Assembly: GCA_000233775.1 (NCBI GenBank)
Contig: CP003096.1
Location: 1,390,501 to 1,454,500, forward strand
DNA length: 64,000 nt
DNA from: Thermovirga lienii DSM 17291
GTDB lineage: Bacteria > Synergistota > Synergistia > Synergistales > Thermovirgaceae
Direction: 5' to 3'
The notes under the pieces were generated by a model that saw only the letters and a program-made list of their open reading frames with translations, did no database searches and was not told the origin of the DNA. Of the stretch, positions 55,346 to 64,000 are shown in pieces (within the stretch, counting starts at the first letter, position 1; every line of letters begins with the position of its first letter). Made by a program: the position numbers and the translations under genes.

Positions 55346-57249
55346 TCTACCAATAAACTTCCCCAACGCTTCCACAAAGGTAACAACAAAAACCTGATGG
55401 CCACAATCGCCAAAATACCTATCAACAGTCCTCCCCATAAACCATTAAAAACCCTCAGTAAAGTAAAAGACAGATGAGTATGGAAGTGACAAAAGGTGTT
55501 TATCATGGAAGCAAATGCCAAAACCGCCCCAAGACGAAATATTTCTCTATACCTGGGCCAAAGATTACATCGCACTGTATAATACCAAATCGCCAAACAA
55601 GGGTATCCCACCAACAACTCTTTCGTCCTAGGTCGCGCGATTAGGACCTTTTCCAAAAGGTCCCTTGTGGCCTTCTCCCAGCCTGGAACCAATGAAACGT
55701 TGCCACTTCTTATGAGCATAACTCCGGCAGCTACCACCAAAAGGGCAAAAAGAACTATCTCTCCCCAAAGAGGTGGCCTGGACATGACTTCTTTCAATGA
55801 TTCGGGGTGAATTCGTCTTCTCAGATCCAAGAGCAAAAGCAAAACAGGCGGGACAAGCAGTGTCAGCTTTACCCCCGAAAAAGCACTCATTCTCAGCATA
55901 TACCATGTATTCCCAAAAACCGAAGCTATCACAAGCCCCACTGCTACTGAAACAAAAAAGCCCCGTAGTATTCTAGTTACAGGCCTGTCCCCTTCCTCCA
56001 AAGCAAGGTAAGCTCCTGCAAAGGCTCCAAAAGCTGCGGCAATTGCCCCATAAACCCTTAAAAGCAAGCCAACCTTGCTTAATGGAAGAGCAGAGATTAG
56101 AGCTAAGATAATGATCAAAAGAGCCGCCCTTCCACTTACGGTCGTACCCTCTATTGCAAAAAACCAAAGTAACAGCTGCCATGAAAGAGCATAAACAACT
56201 AAAGCTAAAGCGAAATATGAAAACAAACCAGTTTTAATCAACGGGTAAGTACTAGGCCAATCTATGCTAATACCCAAGTTCTGTAACCGGTTTTTTATCC
56301 TCTCCATCTCTCCAGCAGTACTGTCCAGGCTGGAGACAGAAAGTAACTCTGGGGGACGAAGGTAGAGCAACCTGACAGATCGCTCTCTTGCAGCCCTAAC
56401 GAACCTATCTATAAGCACATCCCTGGAGAGCCTCCTGCTTATAATCTCCTCCTTTGTAACACTGTGCAGAGGTAAGATCATAGGGAAAAGAGCTCTTTCA
56501 AGTTGACTCGCGCCTATCTGTCTAGAAAACTCTATATCGGCAACAGCAATGGAGTGTTTTCTCAACACTGCGGCTACTGCATCAACGTCAGGAAATCCAG
56601 CTACCACTACTCCTCCTGGTACAATAGCCTTGATACCATGGAACCTATCTAAAAGCCAATCTAATGCTCGAGCCAAGTCATGACTTTTGACCTTTGGGGC
56701 GGAACCGGGCCTGTAAACTATGGGCAGACCTGTCTCTTGAGCCAACAAAAGGCCTGAAAAATCGGGTACTATCCCCGCATCAAAGGCCAAAGTTCTATCA
56801 AAGGGAAGGACCACTACAGTTCCACCTGGCACATCCAAAACTTCTGTCTTTGGGTATTTATTGCGCAAATACTCTAGAATGAGTGCCTTTATCTTTTGGT
56901 CTAACTCTTGGTTCAACATCAGCGCTGCCATTGAGGCCGTAGGGTAACTGAGGTTGGGGACAAAATCCAACGCTGTCCCGTACCCACATAGACTGTATCC
57001 TTGGGTTAAAGCTTCTCCTGTAAGCTCATTAACAGCAATTGCAGAAAGCCCCTTCTCTCTAAGCTCTGAGATCACCTGGGGAAAGGCTTTCCCCGATTCG
57101 TATGCCATCCCCACGATATCCTGGATTTCCAGGACCATACCAGCCGTGTTATGAGTTCTTTCAACGGCCAAGCGATTTTTAAGGCCTGGTACAGCAGCCA
57201 AAACCGATAGAAGAAGCAATAAAGCAAACAACGAAATCCTTTTGTTCAT
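55342..57249 (-). CDS. DUF5693 family membrane protein
   Basis: This is a large envelope protein of about 635 aa. An N-terminal signal anchor (MNKRISLFALLLLLSVLA) precedes a periplasmic domain of about 300 residues containing GLSAIAVNELTGEALTQGY and a Walker-free alpha/beta pattern. At least eight membrane helices follow, ending beside HFHTHLSFTLLRVFNGLWGG. The domain is found beside csaB in many genomes and is thought to act in surface polymer metabolism; its reaction is unknown. ATG 57249 overlaps the maf stop (ATGA) after GGAGG. Confidence 0.85.
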   Translation of the reverse strand: MNKRISLFALLLLLSVLAAVPGLKNRLAVERTHNTAGMVLEIQDIVGMAYESGKAFPQVISELREKGLSAIAVNELTGEALTQGYSLCGYGTALDFVPNLSYPTASMAALMLNQELDQKIKALILEYLRNKYPKTEVLDVPGGTVVVLPFDRTLAFDAGIVPDFSGLLLAQETGLPIVYRPGSAPKVKSHDLARALDWLLDRFHGIKAIVPGGVVVAGFPDVDAVAAVLRKHSIAVADIEFSRQIGASQLERALFPMILPLHSVTKEEIISRRLSRDVLIDRFVRAARERSVRLLYLRPPELLSVSSLDSTAGEMERIKNRLQNLGISIDWPSTYPLIKTGLFSYFALALVVYALSWQLLLWFFAIEGTTVSGRAALLIIILALISALPLSKVGLLLRVYGAIAAAFGAFAGAYLALEEGDRPVTRILRGFFVSVAVGLVIASVFGNTWYMLRMSAFSGVKLTLLVPPVLLLLLDLRRRIHPESLKEVMSRPPLWGEIVLFALLVVAAGVMLIRSGNVSLVPGWEKATRDLLEKVLIARPRTKELLVGYPCLAIWYYTVRCNLWPRYREIFRLGAVLAFASMINTFCHFHTHLSFTLLRVFNGLWGGLLIGILAIVAIRFLLLPLWKRWGSLLVE

Positions 57250-57833
57250 AACCCAGCCCTCCACTGCGCTTCTAAAGAGACACCAAGTTCTTCCAGCATC
57301 TTACTTAACCTAAAGAGAGGCAAACCCATAACGTTATAAAAACAACCTTCTATTCTTTCCACCAGTAATGCTCCTCTATCTTGAATTCCGTAAGCTCCAG
57401 CTTTATCAAAAGATTCTCCTAAGGCAACATAAGATTCTATATCTTCCTTGGTCAGGGAGCGGAACCAGACCTTTGTCCTTTCGGCGTCCACTAGACATCT
57501 GTTCTTGTAACACAAGGCGATGGCCGTCACTACTACGTGCTGCCGCCCAGCAAGTTGACTCAACATAGAGAACGCCTCTTCCCTATTTTGGGGCTTTCCT
57601 AAAACTCTGTTCTCCAAAACCACTACTGTATCCGCTGCTATTACTAAGGCATCAGGGTAATTCCTAGCAACATCCTCGGCTTTTCGTCTGGCGACATCCA
57701 CAGCTCCTTCTTCTGGGGTCATCTCGGGAGGAAAATCTTCAGGTACGTTCGAAGGAACAACAGAGAAGGTCCAACCTAGACCTTGAAGAAGTTCCTTTCT
57801 CCTAGGAGATCCAGAGGCCAACACTATATGCAT
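57246..57833 (-). CDS. maf: Maf-family nucleoside triphosphate pyrophosphatase
   Basis: Maf hydrolyses nucleoside triphosphates such as dTTP and UTP, or modified ones, to monophosphates. The protein is about 195 aa with the N-terminal SGSPRRKELLQGLGW, the conserved IAADTVVVLENRVLGKPQN and SYVALGESFDKAGAYGIQ. ATG 57833 gives the canonical start MHIVLASGSPRR and follows GAGATAAGG. A start at 57854 would overlap DUF4321. Confidence 0.93.
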   Translation of the reverse strand: MHIVLASGSPRRKELLQGLGWTFSVVPSNVPEDFPPEMTPEEGAVDVARRKAEDVARNYPDALVIAADTVVVLENRVLGKPQNREEAFSMLSQLAGRQHVVVTAIALCYKNRCLVDAERTKVWFRSLTKEDIESYVALGESFDKAGAYGIQDRGALLVERIEGCFYNVMGLPLFRLSKMLEELGVSLEAQWRAGL

Positions 57834-57838
57834 ATCCC

Positions 57839-58081
57839 TTATCTCAAGAACCATACGCCCGCCAACGCTCCTATAAAGGTGCCTAAGTTTATCTTGAATG
57901 AGAGCGCAAATCGCAGATTTATAAACAGCAGGTCCAGCGAGCCAGTATCAAAGCCAACATCTACTATATTTTTAAAATACTTGGCAAGCACACCAAACCT
58001 ACTCAGGAAAATGCCCAAAAAAGTCCCCAAAATAACCATCAACAGGAAAATAAGCCAACGGCCAGAACGACCACTCGCCAT
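57839..58081 (-). CDS. DUF4321 small membrane protein
   Basis: This 80-aa protein has an N-terminal helix (WLIFLLMVILGTFLGIFLS) and a C-terminal helix (LGTFIGALAGVWFL). Between them lies the family-like segment DLLFINLRFALSFKINLG. DUF4321 genes often sit next to maf, as here. The function is unknown. A plus-strand overlapping frame can be ignored. Confidence 0.8.
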   Translation of the reverse strand: MASGRSGRWLIFLLMVILGTFLGIFLSRFGVLAKYFKNIVDVGFDTGSLDLLFINLRFALSFKINLGTFIGALAGVWFLR

Positions 58082-58087
58082 ACAGCA

Positions 58088-58891
58088 TCAAACTCCTTTC
58101 ATCCCGACAAAAAGGCTTAAAACACCAACAACAAAACAGTAGACCGAAAAATATCGCCACTTGCCAAATATAACTACCCTTCTTAGAATGGCCAAAGCAA
58201 ACATACCGCAGAGGAAAGCACTCAAAACTCCCCATATCCATCCCTTTGGAAGATTGGAAGCAAAAGCATCTATGGCACCAGCATCCAAGATCTCCAATAT
58301 GACTGCACCACCTATTGCTGGCAGCGAGAGCATAAAAGAAAATCTAAAGGCCTCTTCCAGGGAAAACCCCCTTACTAAAGCCGTTACAATGGTTATTCCG
58401 GATCTGGAAATTCCAGGTATCACAGCTATTCCCTGGGCTAAACCGCACAAAAAGCCAGATTTGAGGTCAGGCTTTATACGTGTTCCCTTCTTGCCGGATC
58501 CGTACCACAAAACCAAGCCCGTTATGATAAGCGCTATACCTACAAATGTAGGGGACTGGAACATATATGCCACCTTGTCTTTCATTAGGAGCGCCACAAA
58601 GACGGTTGCGACGTTGCCAACTATAACCGCCCATCCTGTCTCCCAGCCCCACGAATCCCTAAGGTCCCTCCTTGTAAACCCCCATAGCCATCCCTTCAAG
58701 GCTTCCCAGATGGACTTATAAAAAAAGCACACCGTTGCCAGCATTGTAGCAATATGAAGCAATATATCGAATGGTAAGGGATGTTCAGCAAAGCCGAGGA
58801 GACTCTGCGCCAAAACTAGGTGTCCAGAGCTTGATACTGGCAAAAACTCAGTAAATCCCTGTAGGGCTCCCAGTAAAACGGATTTGATCAT
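58088..58891 (-). CDS. uppP: Undecaprenyl-diphosphatase UppP/BacA
   Basis: UppP recycles the undecaprenyl carrier of cell-wall synthesis by removing one phosphate. The 267-aa membrane protein has the catalytic blocks ALQGFTEFLPVSSSGHLVLAQ (residues about 9-29) and VIPGISRSGITIV. Overproduction of this family raises bacitracin tolerance. It is the first gene of the long envelope operon that runs to purA. Confidence 0.96.
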   Translation of the reverse strand: MIKSVLLGALQGFTEFLPVSSSGHLVLAQSLLGFAEHPLPFDILLHIATMLATVCFFYKSIWEALKGWLWGFTRRDLRDSWGWETGWAVIVGNVATVFVALLMKDKVAYMFQSPTFVGIALIITGLVLWYGSGKKGTRIKPDLKSGFLCGLAQGIAVIPGISRSGITIVTALVRGFSLEEAFRFSFMLSLPAIGGAVILEILDAGAIDAFASNLPKGWIWGVLSAFLCGMFALAILRRVVIFGKWRYFSVYCFVVGVLSLFVGMKGV

Positions 58892-58894
58892 ATT

Positions 58895-59695
58895 TTACTC
58901 CTCGTTCCTGGCCTGCTCTATATCCTTAACCAGCAGCGCGACGTTGTGAGCATGGTCTCCAACCCTTTCCAGGTTGCTAAGTATATCTATGAAAACAACC
59001 GCAGCAGAAGGCTGACATACGCCCTCGTTCAATCTCTCAATGTGGCGTTTCCTCAGGTGCCTTTCCATCTTGTCTATCTCTACTTCCAGCCACAGGACCT
59101 TTTCCACCTTGCTCAAGTCAACGTTTTCAAGGGTTTCAACGGACAGGGTAACGGCATCCAAAACTATTTTCATCATATCCTTGAATTCTTTTATGGCCTG
59201 CTCCGAGAAAACAATTTTGTTTTCAATCTTGTACTCAAAAAGCTCTATCAGGTTCTCGGCGTGGTCACCTATACGCTCTAGATCCCCAATCCCGTTGACG
59301 TAAAAAGACAACGACTTAGACTGCACTGGAGGTAAGGCTTCCTGCATAAGTTCAGTAGAGTAGGCCGTTATTTCTCTAGTGAGCTCGTTAACACATCTTT
59401 CCGCTTGGAGCACCTGATTTATTACCTTGGCATCTTCCTCAATGAATGCCTTGAAGACATCTTGCAACATGTCCTTAACCAAAAGGCCCAACCGTACCAT
59501 TTCCTTCCTCACTGCCTCTACCGCAGCGACGGGAGAAGCAGTTATCAGGTTACGGTCCAAAAAGCGAGGTCCCATCTGCATGACTTCCCCGGTGTCAGGC
59601 ACCACTTTCCTAACAAATTTTTCAAACAACCCTGTGAAAGGCAAAAAGATCATGGTATTCATTACGTTGAACATGGTATGGGCATTAGCTATCTG
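58895..59695 (-). pseudogene. Na+/phosphate cotransporter, C-terminal part (split by IS256-type copy 2)
   Basis: This is the C-terminal half of an NptA/PNaS-type cotransporter. The last membrane repeat begins QIANAHTMFNVMNT, followed by a PhoU-like helical domain (residues about 70-265 of the fragment, with NGIGDLERIGDHAENLIELFE and NLERVGDHAHNVALLV). An in-frame GTG inside the insertion sequence (59743) fuses 16 codons to this piece, so a 282-aa product could be made. It lacks the first transport repeats. Rejoining to 61092-61915 gives a 538-aa intact frame. Confidence 0.92.
59688..59695. repeat. 8-bp target site duplication, left side of IS copy 2
   Basis: GCTATCTG, repeated at 61092-61099. 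It belongs to the cotransporter gene. Confidence 0.93.
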
Positions 59696-59749
59696 GGTCA
59701 AGTCCAAATTTGTGTGTAAATTCCCTCTGGCAGATAAGATCACCCCGTT

Positions 59750-60982
59750 TTAAGCTACATTTACCTGGGTATCGGCATTATTCACCTCCTTCTGCTGTTT
59801 TTCTGTGTTAGCCTTCCACTCCCAATACTCTGCCATATCAAAGTAGCGCTTTCCTGTGGTCCACACCTCGTCGATCTCTACAAGCACTGCTCCGATCAGT
59901 CTCACAGCCGACTCCTCGTTAGGGAAGATTCGGATCACCCGCTCCCGCCGGCGGATCTCCTGGTTGAGCCGCTCGACTCCATTGGTGGTGCGCAGCCGCT
60001 TCCGGTAGCGCCCTGGTAGTGCCATCACCGCCATTGCGTCCTCGAAACCAGCTTCAAGTCGCTCTACCGCCTTTGGCGCCCGGGCGCCAAAGGCCTCTAT
60101 CGTTTCGTTCAGCAACCGCCTGGCCGTCTCCATATCCGGCGCGTCGAAGATCAACCGCAGTCGCCCGTGCAGGTCGCCCTGGAGGCTCTTAGGACAGGCG
60201 TCCAGGATGTTCCGGATAAAGTGGGTCTGGCACCGCTGCCATGTCGCTCCTTGGAAGTGGGTTTCTATCGCATTGATCAAGCCCTTGTGATCATCCGAAA
60301 CAACCAAGTCCACTCCCTTGAGACCGCGCTCCTTGAGCCGGCCGAAGAACTCCGACCAAGCAGCCTCTGATTCGCTATCCCCGAGCATAAGCCCTAAAAT
60401 CTCCCGGTATCCCTCCCGGTTGATCCCTGTAGCGAGAAGTACGCTTGAAAGCCGTACCCGGCCGCCTTTACGCACCCGGATGACAATGGCATCTACCAGG
60501 AGAAATGGGTATTCCTGGCTGCTCAAATCTCGCTCGTTCCACTCCTTTACGATGTCGTCCAGTCTTTTGCACAGGCTGGATACGGTGGATTTGGAGAACT
60601 CCGTGCCGCATAGTTCATCAACAACCGCCCTTACCTTCCTGGTGGATACGCCGTTCACGACCATCTCGACCATGGCCAGCAAGAGCGCCTGCTCGCTCCG
60701 CTGGTACCGCTCGAAAAGCTCCGTGGAGAAGTGCCCGCTCCGGAGACGGGGAACCATAAGCGTAAGTTCTCCTACGCGAGACTTGAGCAGCTTATCCCGA
60801 TACCCGTTGCGGTACCCCTGCCGCTCTTCGGTACGTTCGTATGGCTTGGCCCTGAGTTGTTCGGTAGCCTGAGCATCGAGTATCTGATTCACGATGTTCT
60901 CCACCAACCGAGCCAATCCATCATCCCGAATAAATAATCCTTGCAAGAGATCACAGTCTACGGTAACCTGGTAGTGAGCCAT
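59750..60982 (-). CDS. IS256-family transposase, copy 2
   Basis: This 410-aa protein is identical to that at 16786-18018, with the same DDE landmarks (DAIVIRV, VVSDDHKGL, GVERLNQEIRRR). Identity between copies indicates recent duplication. The start follows the AGGAGGG Shine-Dalgarno sequence. An antisense frame on the plus strand (60318-60872) is an artefact of composition. Confidence 0.96.
   Translation of the reverse strand: MAHYQVTVDCDLLQGLFIRDDGLARLVENIVNQILDAQATEQLRAKPYERTEERQGYRNGYRDKLLKSRVGELTLMVPRLRSGHFSTELFERYQRSEQALLLAMVEMVVNGVSTRKVRAVVDELCGTEFSKSTVSSLCKRLDDIVKEWNERDLSSQEYPFLLVDAIVIRVRKGGRVRLSSVLLATGINREGYREILGLMLGDSESEAAWSEFFGRLKERGLKGVDLVVSDDHKGLINAIETHFQGATWQRCQTHFIRNILDACPKSLQGDLHGRLRLIFDAPDMETARRLLNETIEAFGARAPKAVERLEAGFEDAMAVMALPGRYRKRLRTTNGVERLNQEIRRRERVIRIFPNEESAVRLIGAVLVEIDEVWTTGKRYFDMAEYWEWKANTEKQQKEVNNADTQVNVA
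60069..60094. repeat. 26-bp perfect palindrome in transposase copy 2
   Basis: Same palindrome as 17674-17699, preserved in the second copy. Confidence 0.85.
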
Positions 60983-61091
60983 CTTTTCTCCCTCCTGATG
61001 ATTAAGATTAAGCTACTTCTTATCTACCAGAGGGAGGGGTGGCTCTCCTGCTTCAAGCCATCAATTTTACACCATCATAATGGACACTACT

Positions 61092-61099
61092 GCTATCTG
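61092..61099. repeat. 8-bp target site duplication, right side of IS copy 2
   Basis: GCTATCTG, second copy; the right boundary of the element. Confidence 0.93.
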
Positions 61100-61915
61100 C
61101 CTCGATATATCGTGGGATGACATTGCAACAATCTTAAGGAAGAAAGGTAATATGCTCAAAAATATGACGACACCAATTACTTTGAAGAACACGTGGGCAA
61201 ACGCAGCTTGCTTGGCTGACCTGTTCAATCCCAACGATGCCAATACTGCAGTTATCGTGGTTCCTATGTTATCACCAAAAAGGATGGGAATCGCAGCTTC
61301 CAATGGAAGAAGCCCCTGAGATGCCATGGCCATCGTCAGACCTACAGTAGCAGAGCTAGACTGAACAACCATGGTAAGCGCAGTACCGGCAATAACCCCT
61401 AAGAGAGGATTGTGAGAGAAAGCCAAAAACAACCCTTGATGATCCCTCAAGAAATACATGGCATGCTCCATGGTTTTCATTCCCACGAAAAGCAAACCAA
61501 ACCCTACTATGCCGTTTCCTATATATTTTTGACGTTTCGTCTTACCAAAAACAGCGAAGACCATCCCTACGCCTATAAGCGGCATTGCAAAAGCAGAAAT
61601 CTTGAAGGCGATTATCTGCGCGGTTATGGTAGTTCCTATTGCTGCCCCCATTATCACACCGATGGCCTGCTTAAGGGTCATGAGCCCTGCATGCACGAAG
61701 CTGGTGGCCATGACGGTGGTTGCACTACTGCTTTGAATTAGCATGGTGACCAAGGTACCCACCAAAACTCCTTTGAAAGGAGTGCTGGTCAAAGCTGCTA
61801 TGAGCTTGCGCATCCGATCCCCAGCTAGATCCTGTAGCGCCTCGCCCATAATCTTAATGCCATATAGGAAAAGCCCCAAACCACCAAGCAAGTTGAAAAT
61901 GACACTAGTAGACAA
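61092..61915 (-). pseudogene. Na+/phosphate cotransporter, N-terminal part (split by IS256-type copy 2)
   Basis: This is the N-terminal half of the cotransporter. It has seven or more hydrophobic segments, with the QSSSATTVM repeat (TMLIQSSSATTVMATSF near residue 60) and its partner MVVQSSSATVGLTMA near 185, the hallmark inverted repeats of PNaS proteins. A TTG start at 61915 follows GGAGGAG. A few IS-derived codons (IMMV) end the frame at 61067. The natural protein would be 538 aa with a PhoU-like tail. Phosphate uptake or sodium coupling by this route is probably lost. Confidence 0.92.
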
Positions 61916-61951
61916 AACAATCTCCTCCTGGTTGCTGAATTTAGAAGATAA

Positions 61952-63676
61952 TTACCTTTCCACGACAGAAATTAGTGGCAAAATTACAGGAGAGGACCTT
62001 GCGGCCACACCTAATCTTTTCAAAGACTCTTTTATGCGACTCTTCAGGATTGAGGACAAATAATCTTTATCCCCCGGTCTTTTACCCCTTGCCCTTTCAA
62101 GAGCTATCTTAATGACCTTTAAAAGCTCCTCTCGCAAAACAACGGCGTCCTTTATATGGATGAAGCCCATGGTCTCTATCACAGGATCCGCTAACAATCT
62201 CCCTTTATAATCAAGAACTACGGAGACCACCATCACCCCTTCCTCGGACAAGTCTTTTCTTTCTTTCAACAAACTTCCTTGCATCTCACCTATAGCCATA
62301 CCGTCCACCAGAACACCCTCTGCCGGCGCTGCAGCTTTTTTAAGGCTGGCCTTGTGGGCGGTAATTCTTAAGATATCACCGTTTTGCATCAAAAAAATAT
62401 TTTTCTTAGGTATGCCCATCTCCTGGGCAACATTCGCGTGCCTAACCAAGTGCCTGTACTCACCGTGGACAGGCACAAAATATCTGGGCTTCACAAGGCT
62501 CAACATCATCTTCAGTTCCTCTCTTGATGCGTGACCAGACACATGTACTTGCTGGTCCTTGTCGTAGACCACATCACAACCGCAGGAAAAAAGCTGATTT
62601 ATGGTCCTGCTAACCAGCTTTTCATTTCCCGGAATGGGAGAGGCGAAGACAGCTACCACATCCTTGGAGTTCAACGTTATATGCCTATGTTCGCCCTTAC
62701 TCATCAGCACCAACCCTGAAAAGGGTTCACCTTGGCTTCCTGTGGTGAACACCACCATCTTCTTTGCAGGCATTTTCTCTATGTCCTCGGCTTTCACAAA
62801 AAGGTCATCCTCAGCAGTAATATAGCCAAGCTCCCTTGCCAGCCTAACATTTTGAATCATGCTCCGGCCTACAAGGGCAACCTTCCTGTTGAAGGCCGCT
62901 GCAGCGTTGAAGACCAGTTGGGCCCTGTGCAGGTTGCTGGCGAAGGCTGCTATCACGATCCTTTTGTTCCTGTACTGGCGGAAAAGCCGTTCCAGGGTCG
63001 ACCCTATAACACGCTCTGAAGGAGTAAAACCGCTCCTTTCCACATTAGTGGAATCGGACAGCATCAACAGTACGCCTTTTTTACCCAGCTCGGCAAAGGC
63101 TGCATAATCCGTCTCCTTTCCGTCCACAGGCGTGGGGTCCAGCTTGAAATCTCCTGTGTGTACCACTGTGCCCACAGGGGTTTCTATGGCGAGGCCTACA
63201 CCATCGGGTATGGAATGACACACAGAAATCGTCTTAACTTTAAAGTTTTTACCTAATTTGAACACATCTCCTGCCTTGAACTCGTTCATCTGTAGCGGAT
63301 AATCTGGAGCCACATCCAAGAATTTGTTTGCGACCATCCCCAGCGTTAGCTTTGTCCCGTATATAGGAACATCCAGCTTGGGCAAGATGAACGGCAAAGC
63401 ACCTATGTGATCTTCGTGACCATGAGTCAAGATGAGACCTTTTATCTTTTCCTTCCGTTCAAATAAGTATGAGGCATCAGGAATGACAAAATCTATCCCC
63501 AGCATCTCATCATCAGGGAACATCAAACCGCAATCTACTACCATCATCTCATCCTCATACTCCAGGGCGAACATGTTGCGGCCTATTTGGCCAAGACCTC
63601 CCAATGGGACAAAAAGGAGCTCTCCATCCCTTGCGGTCCTTCGCCTCTTTTTGCCCCTACCGATTTTTTTCGCCAT
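61952..63676 (-). CDS. rnj: Ribonuclease J
   Basis: RNase J is a 5'-3' exonuclease and endonuclease in RNA decay and maturation. The 574-aa protein is a metallo-beta-lactamase of the beta-CASP type: zinc motif LTHGHEDHIGALPF, VVHTGDFKLDPTPVDG, DSTNVERSGFTPSE, and HVSGHASREELKMM, with VPVHGEYRHLVRHA in the catalytic core. The N-terminus is short and strongly basic. ATG 63676 follows CGGAGGTGA. Confidence 0.96.
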   Translation of the reverse strand: MAKKIGRGKKRRRTARDGELLFVPLGGLGQIGRNMFALEYEDEMMVVDCGLMFPDDEMLGIDFVIPDASYLFERKEKIKGLILTHGHEDHIGALPFILPKLDVPIYGTKLTLGMVANKFLDVAPDYPLQMNEFKAGDVFKLGKNFKVKTISVCHSIPDGVGLAIETPVGTVVHTGDFKLDPTPVDGKETDYAAFAELGKKGVLLMLSDSTNVERSGFTPSERVIGSTLERLFRQYRNKRIVIAAFASNLHRAQLVFNAAAAFNRKVALVGRSMIQNVRLARELGYITAEDDLFVKAEDIEKMPAKKMVVFTTGSQGEPFSGLVLMSKGEHRHITLNSKDVVAVFASPIPGNEKLVSRTINQLFSCGCDVVYDKDQQVHVSGHASREELKMMLSLVKPRYFVPVHGEYRHLVRHANVAQEMGIPKKNIFLMQNGDILRITAHKASLKKAAAPAEGVLVDGMAIGEMQGSLLKERKDLSEEGVMVVSVVLDYKGRLLADPVIETMGFIHIKDAVVLREELLKVIKIALERARGKRPGDKDYLSSILKSRIKESLKRLGVAARSSPVILPLISVVER

Positions 63677-63705
63677 TAATTCACCTCCGAAAAAAACGCA
63701 AGAAA

Positions 63706-64000
63706 TTAATCGGAATAATCCTTTCCTTCTAGTTTTCTTCTGTTAGGAGCTTTCTCCTGTGTGTAATCACTTCGATGAGACAGCACCTTCCTGTAGGGAG
63801 CGCAATTATGATCTTGCCTCTCCGACATTATTTCAAGGACCAGTTCTGCTGTTCCTTCGCAATTAAAGCAATCTATAAACCTTTCAGCCCACTCGGCAGT
63901 TTCCTCCACGATGGATTCTTTTACCTTTTCAGGCAAGGACATTATGGCATCATGGAAGGGCTTATTGGCTTTTTTGTAGTTGCCATCGTTTCGAGAGTAC
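63706..64000 (-). CDS. Hypothetical protein, 5' end beyond the window
   Basis: A frame starting ATG 63942 (78 aa) has no Shine-Dalgarno sequence before it. The frame stays open upstream to the window edge (reading ...SRNDGNYKKANKPFHDAI before that Met), so the gene is probably longer and truncated here. The C-terminal part contains CFNCEGTAELVLEIM and a basic tail rich in Arg and Lys. I recognise no family. It lies 29 bp upstream of the RNase J gene and may be co-transcribed. Confidence 0.5.
   Translation of the reverse strand, partial: YSRNDGNYKKANKPFHDAIMSLPEKVKESIVEETAEWAERFIDCFNCEGTAELVLEIMSERQDHNCAPYRKVLSHRSDYTQEKAPNRRKLEGKDYSD

Larger units (their letters stand above)
59696..61091 (-). 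mobile_element. IS256-family insertion sequence, copy 2 (inverted)
   Basis: This 1396-bp element matches copy 1 at 16677-18072 but in the opposite orientation, with GCTATCTG duplications. It splits the Na+/phosphate cotransporter gene in the same transcriptional direction. The two copies differ in target site but not in length, supporting the same boundaries. Confidence 0.95.

Noticed and set aside
54320-55438. Longer start for csaB at 55438
   Set aside because: It would overlap the DUF5693 gene by 97 bp, and the added residues do not resemble the family; ATG 55345 overlaps the upstream stop in the usual ATGA manner.
60318-60872. 184-aa plus-strand open frame
   Set aside because: It is exactly antisense to the transposase gene, is rich in Ser and Arg, and recurs in the other copy (16896-17450 on the minus strand) only because the element is repeated.

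Overview
The window looks like a chromosomal segment of an anaerobic, probably thermophilic, amino-acid-fermenting bacterium of the Synergistota type. This placement is an inference from gene content; no rRNA is present. Signs of anaerobic life are the oxygen-sensitive ribonucleotide reductase NrdD with its activase NrdG. Signs of amino-acid metabolism are a tryptophanase-type lyase, a glycine C-acetyltransferase, a branched-chain amino acid (LIV) ABC transporter and a CstA transporter. A branched-polyamine synthase (BpsA/DUF43 family), otherwise known mainly from thermophiles, suggests growth at high temperature. CsaB and DUF5693 point to an S-layer-type surface. Nearly all genes lie on the minus strand in tight operons with ATGA or ATG-TAA overlaps. 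No gene-free stretch exceeds 300 bases.

Layout: 1-3800 holds dnaB, rplI, yybS-like, rpsR, ssb and rpsF (minus strand, promoter near 3770-3795, S6:S18-like leader hairpin). 3775-10400 holds an ftsL/divIC-like gene, argS, a secreted protein of unknown function and secA. 10489-18729 holds the tryptophanase, pgsA and the livKHMGF operon, in which livK is split by an IS256-family element. 18823-23450 holds kbl and the nrdR-nrdD-nrdG operon, headed by two NrdR-box-like sites exactly 31 bp apart. 23572-33470 is one long stress and translation cluster: hrcA-grpE-dnaK-dnaJ-prmA-rsmE-mtaB-bpsA, followed by hinT-rpsU-yqeY from an additional promoter. A perfect CIRCE operator precedes hrcA, and an IS1202/ISNCY-type element (33484-35061) sits directly against the hrcA -35 box.

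35126-43850 is the plus-strand accessory part. It holds a histidine phosphatase, a CoA-disulfide-reductase-like flavoprotein behind a CsoR/CstR-like palindrome, folP, folK and a secreted unknown. It also holds copZ and copA (minus strand), divergent across a palindromic operator from a three-gene cassette: an ArsF-like thioredoxin-fold protein, an ArsG/CcdA-like membrane protein and a 56-residue zinc ribbon. 43938-64000 returns to the minus strand: cstA, an unknown, tRNA-Val(CAC), purA, a polysaccharide deacetylase, ctpA, envC, ftsX, ftsE, a split transketolase, csaB, DUF5693, maf, DUF4321, uppP, a Na+/Pi cotransporter split by the second IS256 copy, rnjA, and a partial unknown at the edge.

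The two IS256-type copies are each 1396 bp, have the same transposase protein, lie in opposite orientation 41.6 kb apart, and each carries a perfect 8-bp target duplication. Removing the element plus one duplication restores a continuous reading frame in both host genes (livK 383 aa, Na/Pi cotransporter 538 aa). The insertions are therefore recent, and the order of the segment between them is ancestral. The best candidates for new biology are the copA/ArsF-ArsG-zinc-ribbon locus, the flavoprotein behind the CsoR/CstR-like operator, and a branched-polyamine synthase inside the HrcA heat-shock operon.
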